Shown in pieces: positions 1 through 11,826 of a stretch of DNA of 64,000 bases (the first letter of the stretch is position 1; each line of letters opens with the position of its first letter). The position numbers and the translations under genes were made by a program. The notes under the pieces are model-generated. The model saw only the letters and a program-made list of their open reading frames with translations, did no database searches and was not told the DNA's origin. Origin of the DNA: Theocolax elegans (Eukaryota > Arthropoda > Insecta > Hymenoptera > Cerocephalidae). The stretch is from assembly GCA_026168455.1 (NCBI GenBank), contig CM047427.1, positions 11,313,505 to 11,377,504 of the forward strand. Direction: 5' to 3'.

Positions 1-380
1 GAGAAGATTGATTGCATTACTAAGCTAGGATTTGATCGAAGTAAATTGTGATATAATTATCATTGTATATTTTTTTTTCTTTATCATCGTTGTGAAGTAG
101 TTGAATCCAGGACTTGTGTTACTATTAATCAAATACTTATTTATTTTTTTTATCAAAAAAATATAGATTTCAAATAAAACAAAATATTGTACATTTACTT
201 AATAGAATTAAATAACTACACTTGTACGTAAATGGTAAACAAATATTTTTTTATTATAAAGTTATTAAATTCACAAATTTGTAAATTGTTAGGTTAAAAT
301 CAGTACCTGAAGAGGTCTGTAAATTAACCAGCCGATACTTTATATGTATATTGAAAAATGTAATCTGAAAAAACAACATA

Positions 381-1303
381 GGGGAAGCCCGAGCAAGACG
401 GACCCCTTAAGGAAAAACGAATAAAAAATGGACTAAACAACAAAATATACGATCAATAAAATTTTTTTCGTGAAGTAGGAATCAGAACAAAGAAGTACGT
501 GCAAGTATGTCGACATATTATAACTTAAGCATATAATAAAAAATTGTTGAAAAAATTGTGAAATTTCGAGGCCTTCAAAAATGCCCGGGCAAAACGGACA
601 CCCTCAGGAAAAATCAATAAAAATTGGTTAAATAAGGAATTTTGAACATATTTATATTTTTAAACATCATTTACTAACAAAAATAGATTAATATATAAAT
701 TACTTTTATAGAAACATTAACAGTAAAAAAAAGAAAATTTTTTTTTATAAATAGTACATTAATCGTCGCATTCTTCGCAAAAATAACTACCATATCCTTT
801 GTATGGTGAACAATTTTCATGAGCCCACTTTTTACACTGATTGCATTGAATCCAATCTTCAGTGGGAGGTTCTACATATTTCTCATAACAAATGGTCATA
901 TGACCGTCTTGCCCGGACCATTTTGCCCGGAATGGATATAATGACTTTTTTTTTTAAAATTAGTAAAAAACAAAATTAATATGGGCTCTAACCTGTGTCT
1001 TTTTTTAAAACTAGTTAAATACAATAGCCTGACACTATTTATTTAATAATTTAATAATTTGTGTGAAAAATAAGTTTACGTTCTTACCTTGATAACATCG
1101 TAAGGATTCAGACGAAAATCAATATTTATGTTTTTCGACGATGTTACCATCGAGACCGGCGCGGACGTACTGAAATTTATATACTAGTAACACAAACAAT
1201 ATACTTGAATTTTTTCGGAATTTTCCGAACAGCCATATTAGAAATAGAGGGGGGGGGGGGGTGACCGTCTTGCCCAGTATGACCGTCTTGCCCGGGCTTC
1301 CCC
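381..1303 (-). mobile_element. pogo/Tc1-mariner-like element with PHD-like ORF
   Basis: Terminal inverted repeats begin GGGGAAGCCCG and end CGGGCTTCCCC. They are flanked by TA on both sides, the Tc1/mariner/pogo target duplication. The minus strand (about 771-950) encodes a short Cys/His-rich segment with the motif IQCNQCKKWAHENC and then FCEEC, which looks like the zinc-binding tail found on some pogo/Tigger-type transposases. A second short open piece starting MVTSSKNINIDF lies upstream and ends at a GT donor. No DDE catalytic core is present, so this is a non-autonomous, internally deleted copy. Confidence 0.75.
1251..1261 (+). repeat. poly-G homopolymer inside pogo-like element
   Basis: An uninterrupted G run next to the right TIR of the 381-1303 element. 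The corresponding runs near 17737 (as C) and 18926 differ in length, as expected for slippage or for long-read homopolymer error. Confidence 0.8.
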
Positions 1304-3212
1304 TATGTAAATTCTATGTTGTAAATTTTGTGAAAAATAGATTTCGATATCTTGTAGGTAGTTTTCATCTACAGTATTTTATTTCGTGGATATATTAAAA
1401 TAAGGAATTTGAAATTTTGAAATACATACCCGCGTATATTTTTCTTATAATAAGCCAAAGTCCTACTTAATAAAAATAATTAATAGTTCCTCCAATCGGA
1501 GACACTCTTAAATTTACGTTTAAATAGTGGGTTTGTTTATAATTTTTAACACATATAGTTTACGTTTAAATACAATAAATAATTGTCATTATGGATAAAT
1601 GTACTACACTGTCAACATTAGATGTCGCTACTGCGAACTTACAAACATCGATCAACGGAACAAGTGAAGAAAATTTTATTGTGTAAAACTATTTATGTAA
1701 ATAAATTTTGATTCAATTAATATTTGATTATTATAAAAATTGATTTGAAAAATTGAGATTTGATTAATATTATAAAAATGGAAATTGAAAAAAGCAGTTT
1801 AATAAATATTGAATTTTTAATTGATGTTCTATTATATATCTTCTATTAAATATCTTCTATTATATAATTAAAATGATACCTTTTTTTCTCCCAAATGTGC
1901 TTTCTTGTTTTGAAAAATCATATTTTTGTAACCAATTATTTTTGTTATTACATATTTTTGGCGTCACTTTTTGTCATTTACGAAAGGATTAATGAACCTG
2001 GGATTAATTATTTTCTTAAGGAATTCAGTTGTAGAGTGCACTTTTCCCAAAATGCAAAGAAATGTATGCAAATATGATTCGATTAAAGTTTAAGTATTAA
2101 CCAAAATTTATATATTGTAATAAATGATTAATAATTTTTGGTTTTTAATCGGTAGTAACAATTTCTCTCTGAATTTAACGGGCTGGAAATAGTCGCATAG
2201 GAACATTTGTACGGCTATATTAAAAGTGTATAAGCAACTCCTTTTTTCTGATAAAAATTTTCTATTATCGGCACTGCAGATTATAGAAACTCTTATAGCT
2301 GTAGGTGCCTATCAAGATTAAGCGCTGCAGATTGTAAAATCCGTTCTCAACAATGTAATATTAATTTGTTTGCAACAATTTTCATTAATAAATAGCAATA
2401 AAAATGTCACATTTAATTTTAAACAAAAATGCCTCTCTAACTTTATAACTAATACATATCTCAAGATGTGTGCAAAATTTCAGGAGGAGGCGATAAAAAT
2501 TATCCTGCAAGGAGTTTTTTAAATGTATAGAAAATAGTTTTTAAGATATTTAACTTTGAAGTTTAAAATAAGTATCTCGTTCGAATACCTGACGTTAAAA
2601 ATTATTCAATAAAATTTTATAAAAATTACATTTTCATGTTAAAAATAGTTTACGCACATTTTATATTACATGTAGAACATGTTTCTACAATAAAAAATTG
2701 ATTTTTTTATCATTTTCGACCATACTCTACCTTTAATATAAAAACAAAAACTTTATCTTGCGTGGGTTATTTCTTCTTATTTGAATATAAAAGTTTATAA
2801 AAAAACGTCGATCCATTTTAAAGAAACGTATTCAAAATCAATACTATATTTTTTATAAAAATCTCTCTCGATCTATAAATAAAAATATAGTATTACTTAA
2901 AAAAATGTTTTTAATATATCTATTTATATTTATATGTTTATTATACTAATTCAATTAGACTCCTTTAAAATATGCCAATTTTCAAAACTGTTGTTGATGG
3001 TTTTGTACTCTTCATTTGTAGTTTCCTTCAACCGTAACGTATACGTATATTTCTTTTAGAACGGAGCCTCTTTATTAACAAGATCAATCTATTGAGACTG
3101 TTATTAAATGTTTTCGTATCAATATAACATCTAACTGAATGTTTTCTGTTAATTGATTTTTATATAAATATTTTTTTGTAAATAATTAAAAGAGTTTATA
3201 CAATAATCTGTA

Positions 3213-4122
3213 GGGGAGACCGGGGCTAAAATTAACATTTTTTGAAAAAATCGTTCTCCTAATTAATTAAAGAATTAGTTTGCTATACTAAGTATTGTTA
3301 CTTTTTCTTTGCCTATTCAGCGAAGTCATGTCACAGGAATTTTTTGGAAATTATAAATATCTTTTTTTTACGAGAGGATTTACTAAAAATCGTTGTCTGT
3401 TAATTTTTGCCCCGCATGCTGGGTAAATATTAACATCTCATTTTTTATTGTAAAGACTTAGTTTCATAATAAATGTACACATTTAACAAATGTAAACAAA
3501 AAAATATATTTTTTACTGAATATACGAATAACAAGTGATATACAAATAAAAAAATTGTTAACAAATTATTTCTTTAACACAAAAATAACGCAGGTCTTCG
3601 TCTTACAAATTAATTAAAGCTAATAAACATTTGCACTATTAAATAATACATGTATAAACACAAAATTATAGCAAAGTTCAAATTAATAAAATTAAATATA
3701 AATTAATTAGTATTAACAGTGTTAATACTTGCCCCCAAAAATTTGTTAATATTTACCCCGACAAATTTTTTTTTTTAAATCGTTAAAAAAAATAAAAAGA
3801 AATAAAAAAAATAAAAAAAAATGTGCGATTAAATAGCTTATTTCAAGTAGAATGGGGTATGGTAATTTTAATTTTGTTAATTATATGATATGTAATTGAG
3901 AATAAACATTTTTGAGTGAAAAATTTTTCCATTACCTGATCAAAATATCGCTGTCTCCTATATCTTATCGGCTCGACGTCCTGCGATCTACTGAAGGTGT
4001 TTACATGTTAAAGGGCAATAAACTTTAAGTCTAGAGTCATCTATGAAGTGTATAGAACTCTTCGCATCACTAAGAATTCAATGTTAATATTTACCCCTGT
4101 TAATTTTAGCCCCGGTCTCCCC
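3213..4122. mobile_element. TA-flanked pogo-like MITE (copy 1)
   Basis: The element has terminal inverted repeats starting GGGGAGACCGGGGCTAAAAT, with TA on both sides. It is about 910 bp and AT-rich inside, with no coding capacity. Copy 2 keeps the empty site with one TA (near 14867), which proves the insertion and its target duplication. Confidence 0.85.
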
Positions 4123-4379
4123 TATTGAAAAGGGGCCATAACGTGAAAAAGATGTAATAACAAAACTAATTGATAACAAAAATATGATTTTTCAAAAACA
4201 GTAAATACAGTTGGGAGAAAAAAAGTTATCATTTTATTATTATAATAGAAGATATTAGGTAACAATTTTAACTGTAGTAACGCCAGGCATAACAGTAAAA
4301 TGTATATTACGATTCTTATTTTAAAAATATTAATGGTGCATATATTTTCTACGCTAGACTTGGCTAGAGGGCATGGATG

Positions 4380-5770
4380 TGAATGGTCGCGTGCGTTAAC
4401 GTCCCTGTGTATTTTGTGCTTTTTTGTAAGTTTTAGTGCGAATAGAAAGAAAAAAAAGTTCTATAAAGAATTAAGATAATTTGGAACACTTTCAGATAAT
4501 AAGTTTCACGAATTTTTTATGTATATGGCTTGGAAATCCGTGCGAAAAAAACGGGTAGCAATTGTGGTTAGGCTTACTCGTTGCGACACGTGCGTACACG
4601 GAGAGTCCGTACACCGTCTATGCAAAATACGAAAAATAAGAATACGCTTTGAATTTAGAAAGGTAGGCAAGATGGCTAGCAAGACAATTTCCAAGGTGAC
4701 GAAGCAAAGAGAGAGACCAGGTTAAAGAACAAACAATCTGCGGATCCAAATCAAACGACGTTGGACAACAAATAAAAAAGGTAGCTTTCTTGGAAAAAGA
4801 GAAAGAATTTAGAGAAAAAATAGAAGACGAGGTAAGAAAAATTAGGCAAGATGTGTGATGAAATATGGGGTTGAAATCTGGGGATGTCAAGAAAAAAAAG
4901 TTGGAAAAAATAAAAACAGATTATATTAGGTGAATCTTAAAACTTGACATATGGAGACCACAATATATAATTTATATAGAAACTAATTACGCATAGTATA
5001 AGTTTACATTAGGAGGCAAGAGCTGTTTGATTTGAGCGAAATTAGCGAAATTAAATAGCGATAGATTAATAAAAATATGCTGGTTAGAATTACAAGAGAA
5101 AAATTTAGAAACTTTATATAACATAGAAAGAAAAAAATACTATAATTCACTAGGTCTTAGTTTAGAGTTTGTTAGGGATAAAATTGAGCAAAATATGGAC
5201 GTAGAAGAAGAAACGTATAGGAGAAAAACTAGCTATTCAAAATCAGGTTATTAATGAAAAAATAAGTAAATCAAAATTTAACGTAAGATATAAGTAAATA
5301 GCATGCAACGAGCTTCCAATGTACCCAGTAAAAGGGATAAGCGGAAAAAATACGTCGAAAATCGCTAGAATTAGGTGCGGGAATTTGAAAACATAAATAA
5401 TATTGTTTAGACGAAAAAGAAAAACTTTGTTTATTATGTTAAGAAGAATTGGGGGTCTTTCGAACATCATGTAGAAGAATGTGAGAAAACGATAGAATGG
5501 ACAGAAAACCTTCCGGGAGAAAACTATGAAAGATTAAATAAATTGTTTGCGGGAAAATACGATCTAGAAATTGTAAAAGCGATAGAGAAAATTACAATAG
5601 CAATCAAAGAAAAAGCAGAAAAAAAATTAATGTAAATAAAATAACGACTATGTATGATAGCAAAATATTTATAAAATATCCAGATAACAATGGAAATAAA
5701 TGTAATTATAAGCGAAAACGTAACATAATATAAACTCTGAATAAATAAAAAGAGAGAGGAAGAGAGAAAA
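4380..5770 (+). mobile_element. Internally deleted non-LTR retrotransposon (copy 1)
   Basis: An N-terminal piece (MASKTISKGDEAKRETRLKN, rich in charged residues, coiled-coil-like) is joined directly to a C-terminal piece with the motifs KYGVEIWG and, near 5460-5490, a HHVEECEKT segment. Both C-terminal motifs are typical of the region after the reverse transcriptase in R1/jockey-type LINEs. Most of the RT domain is missing, and stops and frame breaks interrupt the rest. The element sits in one inverted arm and has no counterpart in the other arm. Confidence 0.6.
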
Positions 5771-7109
5771 CTAGACCACCTTAAAGTATTAAACATAAGT
5801 ACTATTTGCGTTTATTATTGGTTTTTACTTGCACAACCTATGAATTAAATATATATGTCATATTTAAAATTTTACTCGGAATATTAAAAATGTACTAAAA
5901 TAAATAGTAAATATATTAAAACCGTAACATATTGTAAAATAAGAAGTAAGTAATGTAAGCGAACTGAAAACTGTGAATGAGTATTCGAACATGTATCTAG
6001 CCAATGTCCATTTCTGGGCCAGTAAGGCCGAAATAAACTTATTAATATATAAAAAAAATATATTTTCCACGCCGACTGAAGCTGTTTTTGCCAGTGTAAC
6101 TTTCAACTTTTGAAAAATGAAACTTTACCTTCTGCATTTAATACAAGGTGTTATGATTTTAAAACACGTTATGTTAGGAAAAATATCATGATTTTAAAAC
6201 ATATAACAAACATTGATAAAATGTAATTTTTTTATTAATGCCATATTTACCTATTACACAATTAATGTAATAGAACATCAATTAAAATTCAATATTCATT
6301 AAATTGCTTTTTTCAATTTCCATTTTTATAATAGTAATCAAATCAGTAATAAAGGATATTTACATATAAATAGTTTTTATAGAATAAATTTCATCACTTT
6401 TGCCGTTGGTCGATGATTGTAAATTCGCAGTAGCGACATCTAATGTTGACAGTCTAGTACATTTGTTTATAATGACAAATATTTATTGTAATTAAACGTA
6501 AACTACATGTGTTAAAAATTATAAATAAACCCACTATTTAAACGTAAATTTAAGAGTGTCTCCGATTGGAGGAACTATTAATTATTTTTATTAAGTAGGA
6601 CTTTGGCTTATTATAAGAAAAATATACGCGGGTAATGTATTTCAAAATTTCAAATTCTTATTTTAATATAACCACCGAAATAAAATACTGTGGATGAAAA
6701 CTACCTACAAGATATCGAAATCTACTTTGCACAAACTTACACCTTAGAACTTATATATGTTGTTTTTTTCAGATTACATTGTTCAATGTACATATGAAGT
6801 GTCGGCTGGTTAATTTGCAGACCTCTTCAGGTACTGATTTTAACCTAACAATTTACAAATTTGTGAATTTAATAACTATATAATAAAAAAATATTTGATT
6901 ACCATTTACGTACAAATGATTCGTTGAAAAATAAAGTTTAGTTATTTAAAATGTACAATATTTTGTTTTAATTGAAATGTATATTTTTTTGATAAAAAAA
7001 AAATATAAAAGTATTTGATTAAAAGTAACACACGTATATTTGGTCAGTCCTGGATTCAACTACTTCACAACGATGATAAAGAAAAAAAATACAGTGATAA
7101 TTATATCAC

Positions 7110-7321
7110 TGGGCGTGCGATGGCTCGGTCGGTAGAGCGTTCGGCTCGTAACCCGGAGATCCCGGGTTCGCGCCCAGTCTCTGCCGATTGACACGAGCAC
7201 CACTGGAGAAATGTATTTTTCAACAAGTGCTTTCTTAACAAAAGACATCGCACATGCCCCGTCGCTGATTGGCACCGATTGGGAGCGTAAAAAGAGCGAC
7301 GTTAAATAATATAAAAAAAAA
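7110..7321 (+). mobile_element. tRNA-derived SINE (copy 1)
   Basis: The head resembles a tRNA, with a D-arm/box A-like segment (GGCTCGGTCGGTAGAGCG) and a T-arm/box B-like segment (GGGTTCGCGCCC). A unique body and an A-rich tail follow. It is flanked by the 13 bp target duplication ATAATTATATCAC (7097-7109 and 7322-7334). Copy 2 has the uninterrupted site near 11840. No acceptor stem closes, so it is not a tRNA gene. Confidence 0.85.
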
Positions 7322-7341
7322 ATAATTATATCACAATTTAC

Positions 7342-7406
7342 TTCGATCAAGTCCTAGCTTAGTAATGCAATCAATCTTCTCTCACGTTCTTCGTAGGTCA
7401 ATATGT
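7342..7406 (-). pseudogene. Remnant OBP exon (C1-type), copy 1
   Basis: On the minus strand, an acceptor (TAATAG) and a donor (GTAAATTG) bracket ~65 bases resembling OBP-B exon 2. The matched segment reads IDCITKLGLDR, compared with IDCIYELGLDP in OBP-B, and the donor bases and splice phase are the same. The frame is broken by stops before the cysteine. It is the leftover of a fourth OBP gene and lies at the outer end of the inverted arm. A second, partial version begins at base 1 in the opposite orientation. Confidence 0.6.
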
Positions 7407-8080
7407 CTATTATATTTTAAAATGTAAAACAATGCGTTGAATAAAATACATTTTCTTGTTTGTATGTATCAAACATATATATTTATACAATTATTATTAA
7501 TTTACTCATTAGTTGGATCAATTGTTTTGAAAATAAAAATAATTAATATACTAGCACAGATTCTCGATCGCTAACGGTCCCTCGGTCGTATTCTAGTTAT
7601 GTTTCGTAATTAGATATAAAAAATATTATATTAATACTTCATGTACTACGTAAATATAATCCGACATATTTCAATATTTTCCATTGTACTTCAATATTGT
7701 TTACATTGTTAATAGATTTACTTGAGTGTAAAGAACTATAATTTTTTATATCATTTATGCATTTCAACAATAAGTCGATGTGTAGTATAGATATATATTT
7801 TGATAGAATTCGATATACTTCCCGAATATCCAAATAATCCCGAAATTATCATATACAAAGAAGATGTACGGACGTAGTAAATTTTAGTAAAAATTTTAGT
7901 AAAAAATGATGTGGACTAAATATTTTTGCCCTGGATGAGGGGTTTATTGTATACAAAGTCACATTTGATTTCTAAAATTTTAATATATGTGGATTGATTG
8001 ATATTAAACATAATAAATTCAATTTGCAAGTATGACGGGCAATGCCAAAAAGTTCAAGAATCGGAATTAAACTAATAGAT

Positions 8081-8569
8081 TCACGTTTTTATAATTCTCG
8101 GGTGCCAATGAACCAATAAGCCAACTTACAAATGTTATTGCCAGCTGAAATAAAATGAAATAATTATGTCAAATGAAACATCATGAAAACAAGATTGAAA
8201 TGATAATATTTATATATGTGTGTAACCTTCAATTTGACAATCCTTCATCGCTTCGTCTAATTGCTATTTTTGCTTTAGATCTGCTTTCGCTTGTGTTCTC
8301 TTGACTGAGGATAAAATCTTCATCGTACGTACCGTCTTGTCTCATCTGTATGTGTAAATAAATAAATGAATATATAGCTTATTTAGTACATTATACTAAT
8401 TAATGAAGAAAAGAAAGATAATTTACGAATCCCAATTTTTTGTGCATACAAGCTAAATGACATCCCATCTGTTCTACTGTAGGTTGACTACCATCTTTAT
8501 TTTTGTACTCAAATAAATTGGTTTCTTTCAAGCATTCTTCTGCAATTTTTCTTGCATCTTTTCTGACAC
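8081..8569 (-). pseudogene. OBP-A copy 1, frameshifted, no exon 1
   Basis: Equivalents of OBP-A exons 2 (8427-8569), 3 (8227-8345) and 4 (8081-8144). Each differs in length by one base from the intact copy: 143 against 144, 119 against 118 and 64 against 65. All three exons are therefore frameshifted while the surrounding bases are almost identical. The signal-peptide exon is absent because the duplication ends inside intron 1 at 9390. It is either a very young pseudogene or a poorly polished duplicate. Confidence 0.8.
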
Positions 8570-8989
8570 CTGATAGAAATATAACATGTATAATAATAAT
8601 GCTGATACAATAAGTAATATTTTGAAAAAGATATTTATTCAAACTTTAAACTAACGATTTGTTATACAGTGTATCAATTTTACATTTAATGTAAATATAA
8701 ATTATATATATATATTTATGTTTCTCACATGCAATACGTCATTAATAATAGTATATGTGAGTACGAAAAACACACGAGGCACAAAAGCCCACTTAGCCCT
8801 TGGCGCACACCATATTTTTTGTGACAAGTGCACGAATGTTCGCGTTTGAAGGGCATAGGGACACTATGCAAATATTGCGCTATAATTAATAATTCATATA
8901 TATGGGTAAGCATGCGCGTGCGTGTGTGTACATGTACGTGAGCTTCTGTGTGTTTGTATACGACTAAGTAAAAGTCTCAATCTACGCAG

Positions 8990-9130
8990 GGGACTCAAAG
9001 GGGGTCTATAAAGAAAACGCCCGCTGCTGAAAAAAATGCCCGCTCCTCGAGGTTTTAGCGGCGTTTTCTTTATATGGGCGCAAAAGGACTACTTTAGTCC
9101 CTATTTTTAGGGCGCAAAAACTGCGATTTT
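8990..9130. other. GC-rich hairpin cluster in OBP intron 1 (copy 1)
   Basis: An ~18 bp inverted repeat (AAAGAAAACGCCCGC and its complement) encloses a short loop. A second small inverted repeat around GGACTACTTTAGTCC follows. It is far more GC-rich than the surrounding intron. The same cluster occurs at about 9885-10015 and 27175-27315. A tiny foldback element is possible, or a structured RNA. Confidence 0.5.
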
Positions 9131-9634
9131 CGTGCATGTGTTACAAAAAATATATTTCATATACCGCAATCACTGATGCAAAGCAATGGATAAAATAATG
9201 TATTCCATGATAAAAATTCCTAATTGGTTATTCAACAAACAGTGATTGTACTTAATTAGTTGAAATTCGTTCGCAAAATGAATATTGTAAGATGTGTTAT
9301 TATTAATGTTTGTCTTGATCATATATAATAAAATTCTGTGTATACACATAGATATACATAAAATTTTCTCGTTATCACGTGATTCAAAAGTTTTGAAACA
9401 CGTGATAACGAGAAAATTTTATGTATATCTATGTGTATACACAGAATTTTATTATATATGATCAAGACAAACATTAATTAATAACACATCTTACAATATT
9501 CATTTTGCGAAGGAATTTCAACTAATTAAGTACAATCACTGTTTGTTGAATAACCATTTAGAATTTTTATCATGAAATACATTATTTTATCCATCTGCTT
9601 TGCATCAGTGATTGCGGTATATGAATATATTTTT

Positions 9635-9850
9635 CACCACACGTAGACCGAAAGTACCACATTCCCTCCCGGCACCGAAAAGGAATGTGTTATTTTCGGC
9701 CTACTGGTGGTGAAAATAGTATACATCCCACGGGAGGTAAAATGGTCACCCCATAGCACATGTTTGCCACCCTCGCCTTCGGCTCAGGTGCCAATTTACA
9801 TGTGCTATGAACTGACCAATACTTTACCTCCCTAGGTGTGTAATATACTA
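9635..9850. mobile_element. 216 bp double-hairpin insertion, copy 2 only
   Basis: Copy 2 carries this block where copies 1 and 3 run straight through near 9150 and 27335. It consists of two adjacent stem-loops. The first runs from CACCAC to GTGGTG (about 9635-9713). The second is bounded by AGTATAC-like and GTAATATACT-like ends, with internal arms GGGAGGTAAA/TTTACCTCCC. It has no coding capacity. It looks like a small foldback MITE whose target duplication is obscured by AT-rich sequence. Confidence 0.65.
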
Positions 9851-9884
9851 TTTTGTAACACATGCACGAAAATCGCGTTTTTGC

Positions 9885-10015
9885 GCCCTAAAAATAGGGA
9901 CTAAAGTAGTCCTTTTGCGCCCATATAAAGAAAACGCCCGCTAAACCTCGAGGAGCGGGCATTTTTTTCAGCAGCGGGCGTTTTCTTTATAGACCCCCTT
10001 TTGAGTCCCCTGCGT
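9885..10015. other. GC-rich hairpin cluster in OBP intron 1 (copy 2)
   Basis: Inverted equivalent of 8990-9130, with the stem and loop preserved. Confidence 0.5.
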
Positions 10016-10439
10016 AGATTTAGACTTTTACTTAGTCGTATACAACACACAGACGCTCACGTACATGTACACACACGCACGCGCATGCTTACCCATATAT
10101 ATGAATTTATTAATTATAGCGCTATATTTGCATAGTGTCCCTATGCCCTTCAAACGCGAACATTCGTGCACTTGTCACAAAAAATATGGTGTGCGCCAAG
10201 GGCTAAGTGGGCTTTTGTGCTTCGTGTGTTTTTCGTACTCACAATATACTATTATTAATGACGTATTGCATGTGAGAAACATAAATATATATATAATTTT
10301 ATATTTACATTAAATGTAAAATTAATATATCGTATAACAATACGATACGAAGTTAGTTTAAAGTTTGAATAAATATCTTTTTCAAAATATTACTTATTGT
10401 ATCAGCAATTATTATTATACATGTTTATATTTCAATCAG

Positions 10440-10931
10440 GTGTCACAAATGAGGTTACAAAGATTTGAGAAAGATTGCTTAAAAGAAACAAATTTATTAG
10501 AGTACACAAATAAAGATGGTAGTCAACCTACAGTAGAACAGATGGGATGTCATTTAGCTTGTATGAACAAAAAATTGGGATTCGTAAATTATCTTTCTTT
10601 TCTTCATTAATTAGTATAATGTACTAATTAAACTATATATTAAATTTTTTATTTATACACATACAGATACGACAAAACGGTACGTACGATGAAGATTTTA
10701 TCCTCAGTCAAGAGAACACAAGCGAAAGCAGATCTAAAGCAAAAATAGCATTAGACGAAGCGATGAAGGATTGTCAAATTGAAGGTTACACATATATATA
10801 AATATATCATTTCAATCTTGTTTTCATGATGTTTCATTTGACATAATTATTTCATTTTTATTTCAGCTGGCAATAACATTTGTAAGTTGGCTTATTGTGT
10901 TCATTGGCACCCGAGAATTATAAAAACGTGA
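10440..10931 (+). pseudogene. OBP-A-like paralogue, exons 2-4 intact, exon 1 missing
   Basis: Three exons with consensus splice sites: 10440-10583, 10667-10784 and 10867-10931 (stop TGA). Phases are the same as in OBP-A, all are open, and all six cysteines are kept (C2-C3 as CHLAC, C5-C6 as CKLAYC). The first third of exon 2 differs strongly at protein level from OBP-A (VSQMRLQRFEKDC against VSEKMQEKIAEEC), while exons 3 and 4 are nearly identical. No signal-peptide exon exists upstream, because intron 1 runs into the palindrome centre at 9390. Without a leader it probably gives no secreted product. A functional exon 1 may be lost through misassembly. Confidence 0.75.
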
Positions 10932-11755
10932 ATCTATTAGTTTAATTCCGATTCTTGAACTTTTTGGCATTGCCCGTCATACTTGCAAATTTGAATTTAT
11001 TATGTTTAATATCAATCAATCCACATAATATTAAAATTTTAGAAATCAAATGTGACTTTGTATACAATAAACCCCTCATCCAGGCAAAATATTTAGTCCA
11101 CATCATTTTTTACTAAACTAATGTGATCGCCTTGATACATGAAAAAATTTAACAACTTTCAATTTTTTAAATAATGTTTTTTATAAGTTTTTAGAACATA
11201 AAGTTCCAACAGCTGTATGCATACGTACGTCCGTACGTCCATACACCCTCTTTGTATATGATAATTTCGGGATTATTTGGATATTTCGGGATTTTTTTAG
11301 TATTCAGGGATATCTTCAATAATTACGGGATTTCTTGGATATTTTGGGAAGTATATCGACTTTTATCAAATTATATCACTACACATCAACTTATTGTTAA
11401 AATGCATAAATGATATAAAAAAGTATAGTTCTTTACACTCAAGTAAATCTATTAACAATGTAAACAATATTGAAGTACAATGGAAAATATTGAAATATGT
11501 CGGATTATATTTACGTAGTACATCAAATATTTATATAATATTCTTTATATCTAATTACGAAACATAACTAGAATACGACCGAGGGACCGTTAGCGATCGA
11601 GAATCTGTGCTAGTATATTAATTATTTTTATTTTCAAAACAATTGATCCAACTAATGAGTAAATTAATAATAATTGTATAAATATATGTTTGATATATAC
11701 AATCAAGAAAATGTATTTTATTCAACGCATTGTTTTACATTTTATAATATAATAG

Positions 11756-11826
11756 ACATATTGACCTACGAAGAACGTGAGAGAAGAAAAGGATTGATTG
11801 CATTACTAAGCTAGGACTTGATCGAA
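11756..11826 (+). pseudogene. Remnant OBP exon (C1-type), copy 2
   Basis: Copy-2 equivalent of the remnant exon at 7342-7406, now on the plus strand. It carries about six extra bases (an AAAAGG-like insertion), which again disrupts the frame. The GTAAATTG donor is retained. Confidence 0.55.

Larger units (their letters stand above)
1..9390 (+). repeat. Segmental duplication unit, copy 1
   Basis: The first of three copies of a ~9 kb unit. It reads forward and is followed by its reverse complement from 9391. From about 913 onward it matches 18591-27592 almost base for base. Many of the differences are one-base indels in homopolymers. It holds inverted arms (about 1-2270 against 4130-7381), two pogo-like elements, an internally deleted LINE, a tRNA-type SINE and OBP exons 4 to 2 on the minus strand. 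The left end lies outside the window. The unit could be a real duplicate or an assembly duplicate of copy 3. Confidence 0.9.

Noticed and set aside
7110..7200. Functional tRNA gene
   Set aside because: The D-arm and T-arm segments are tRNA-like, but no acceptor stem closes and a SINE body with an A-tail and 13 bp target duplication follows.
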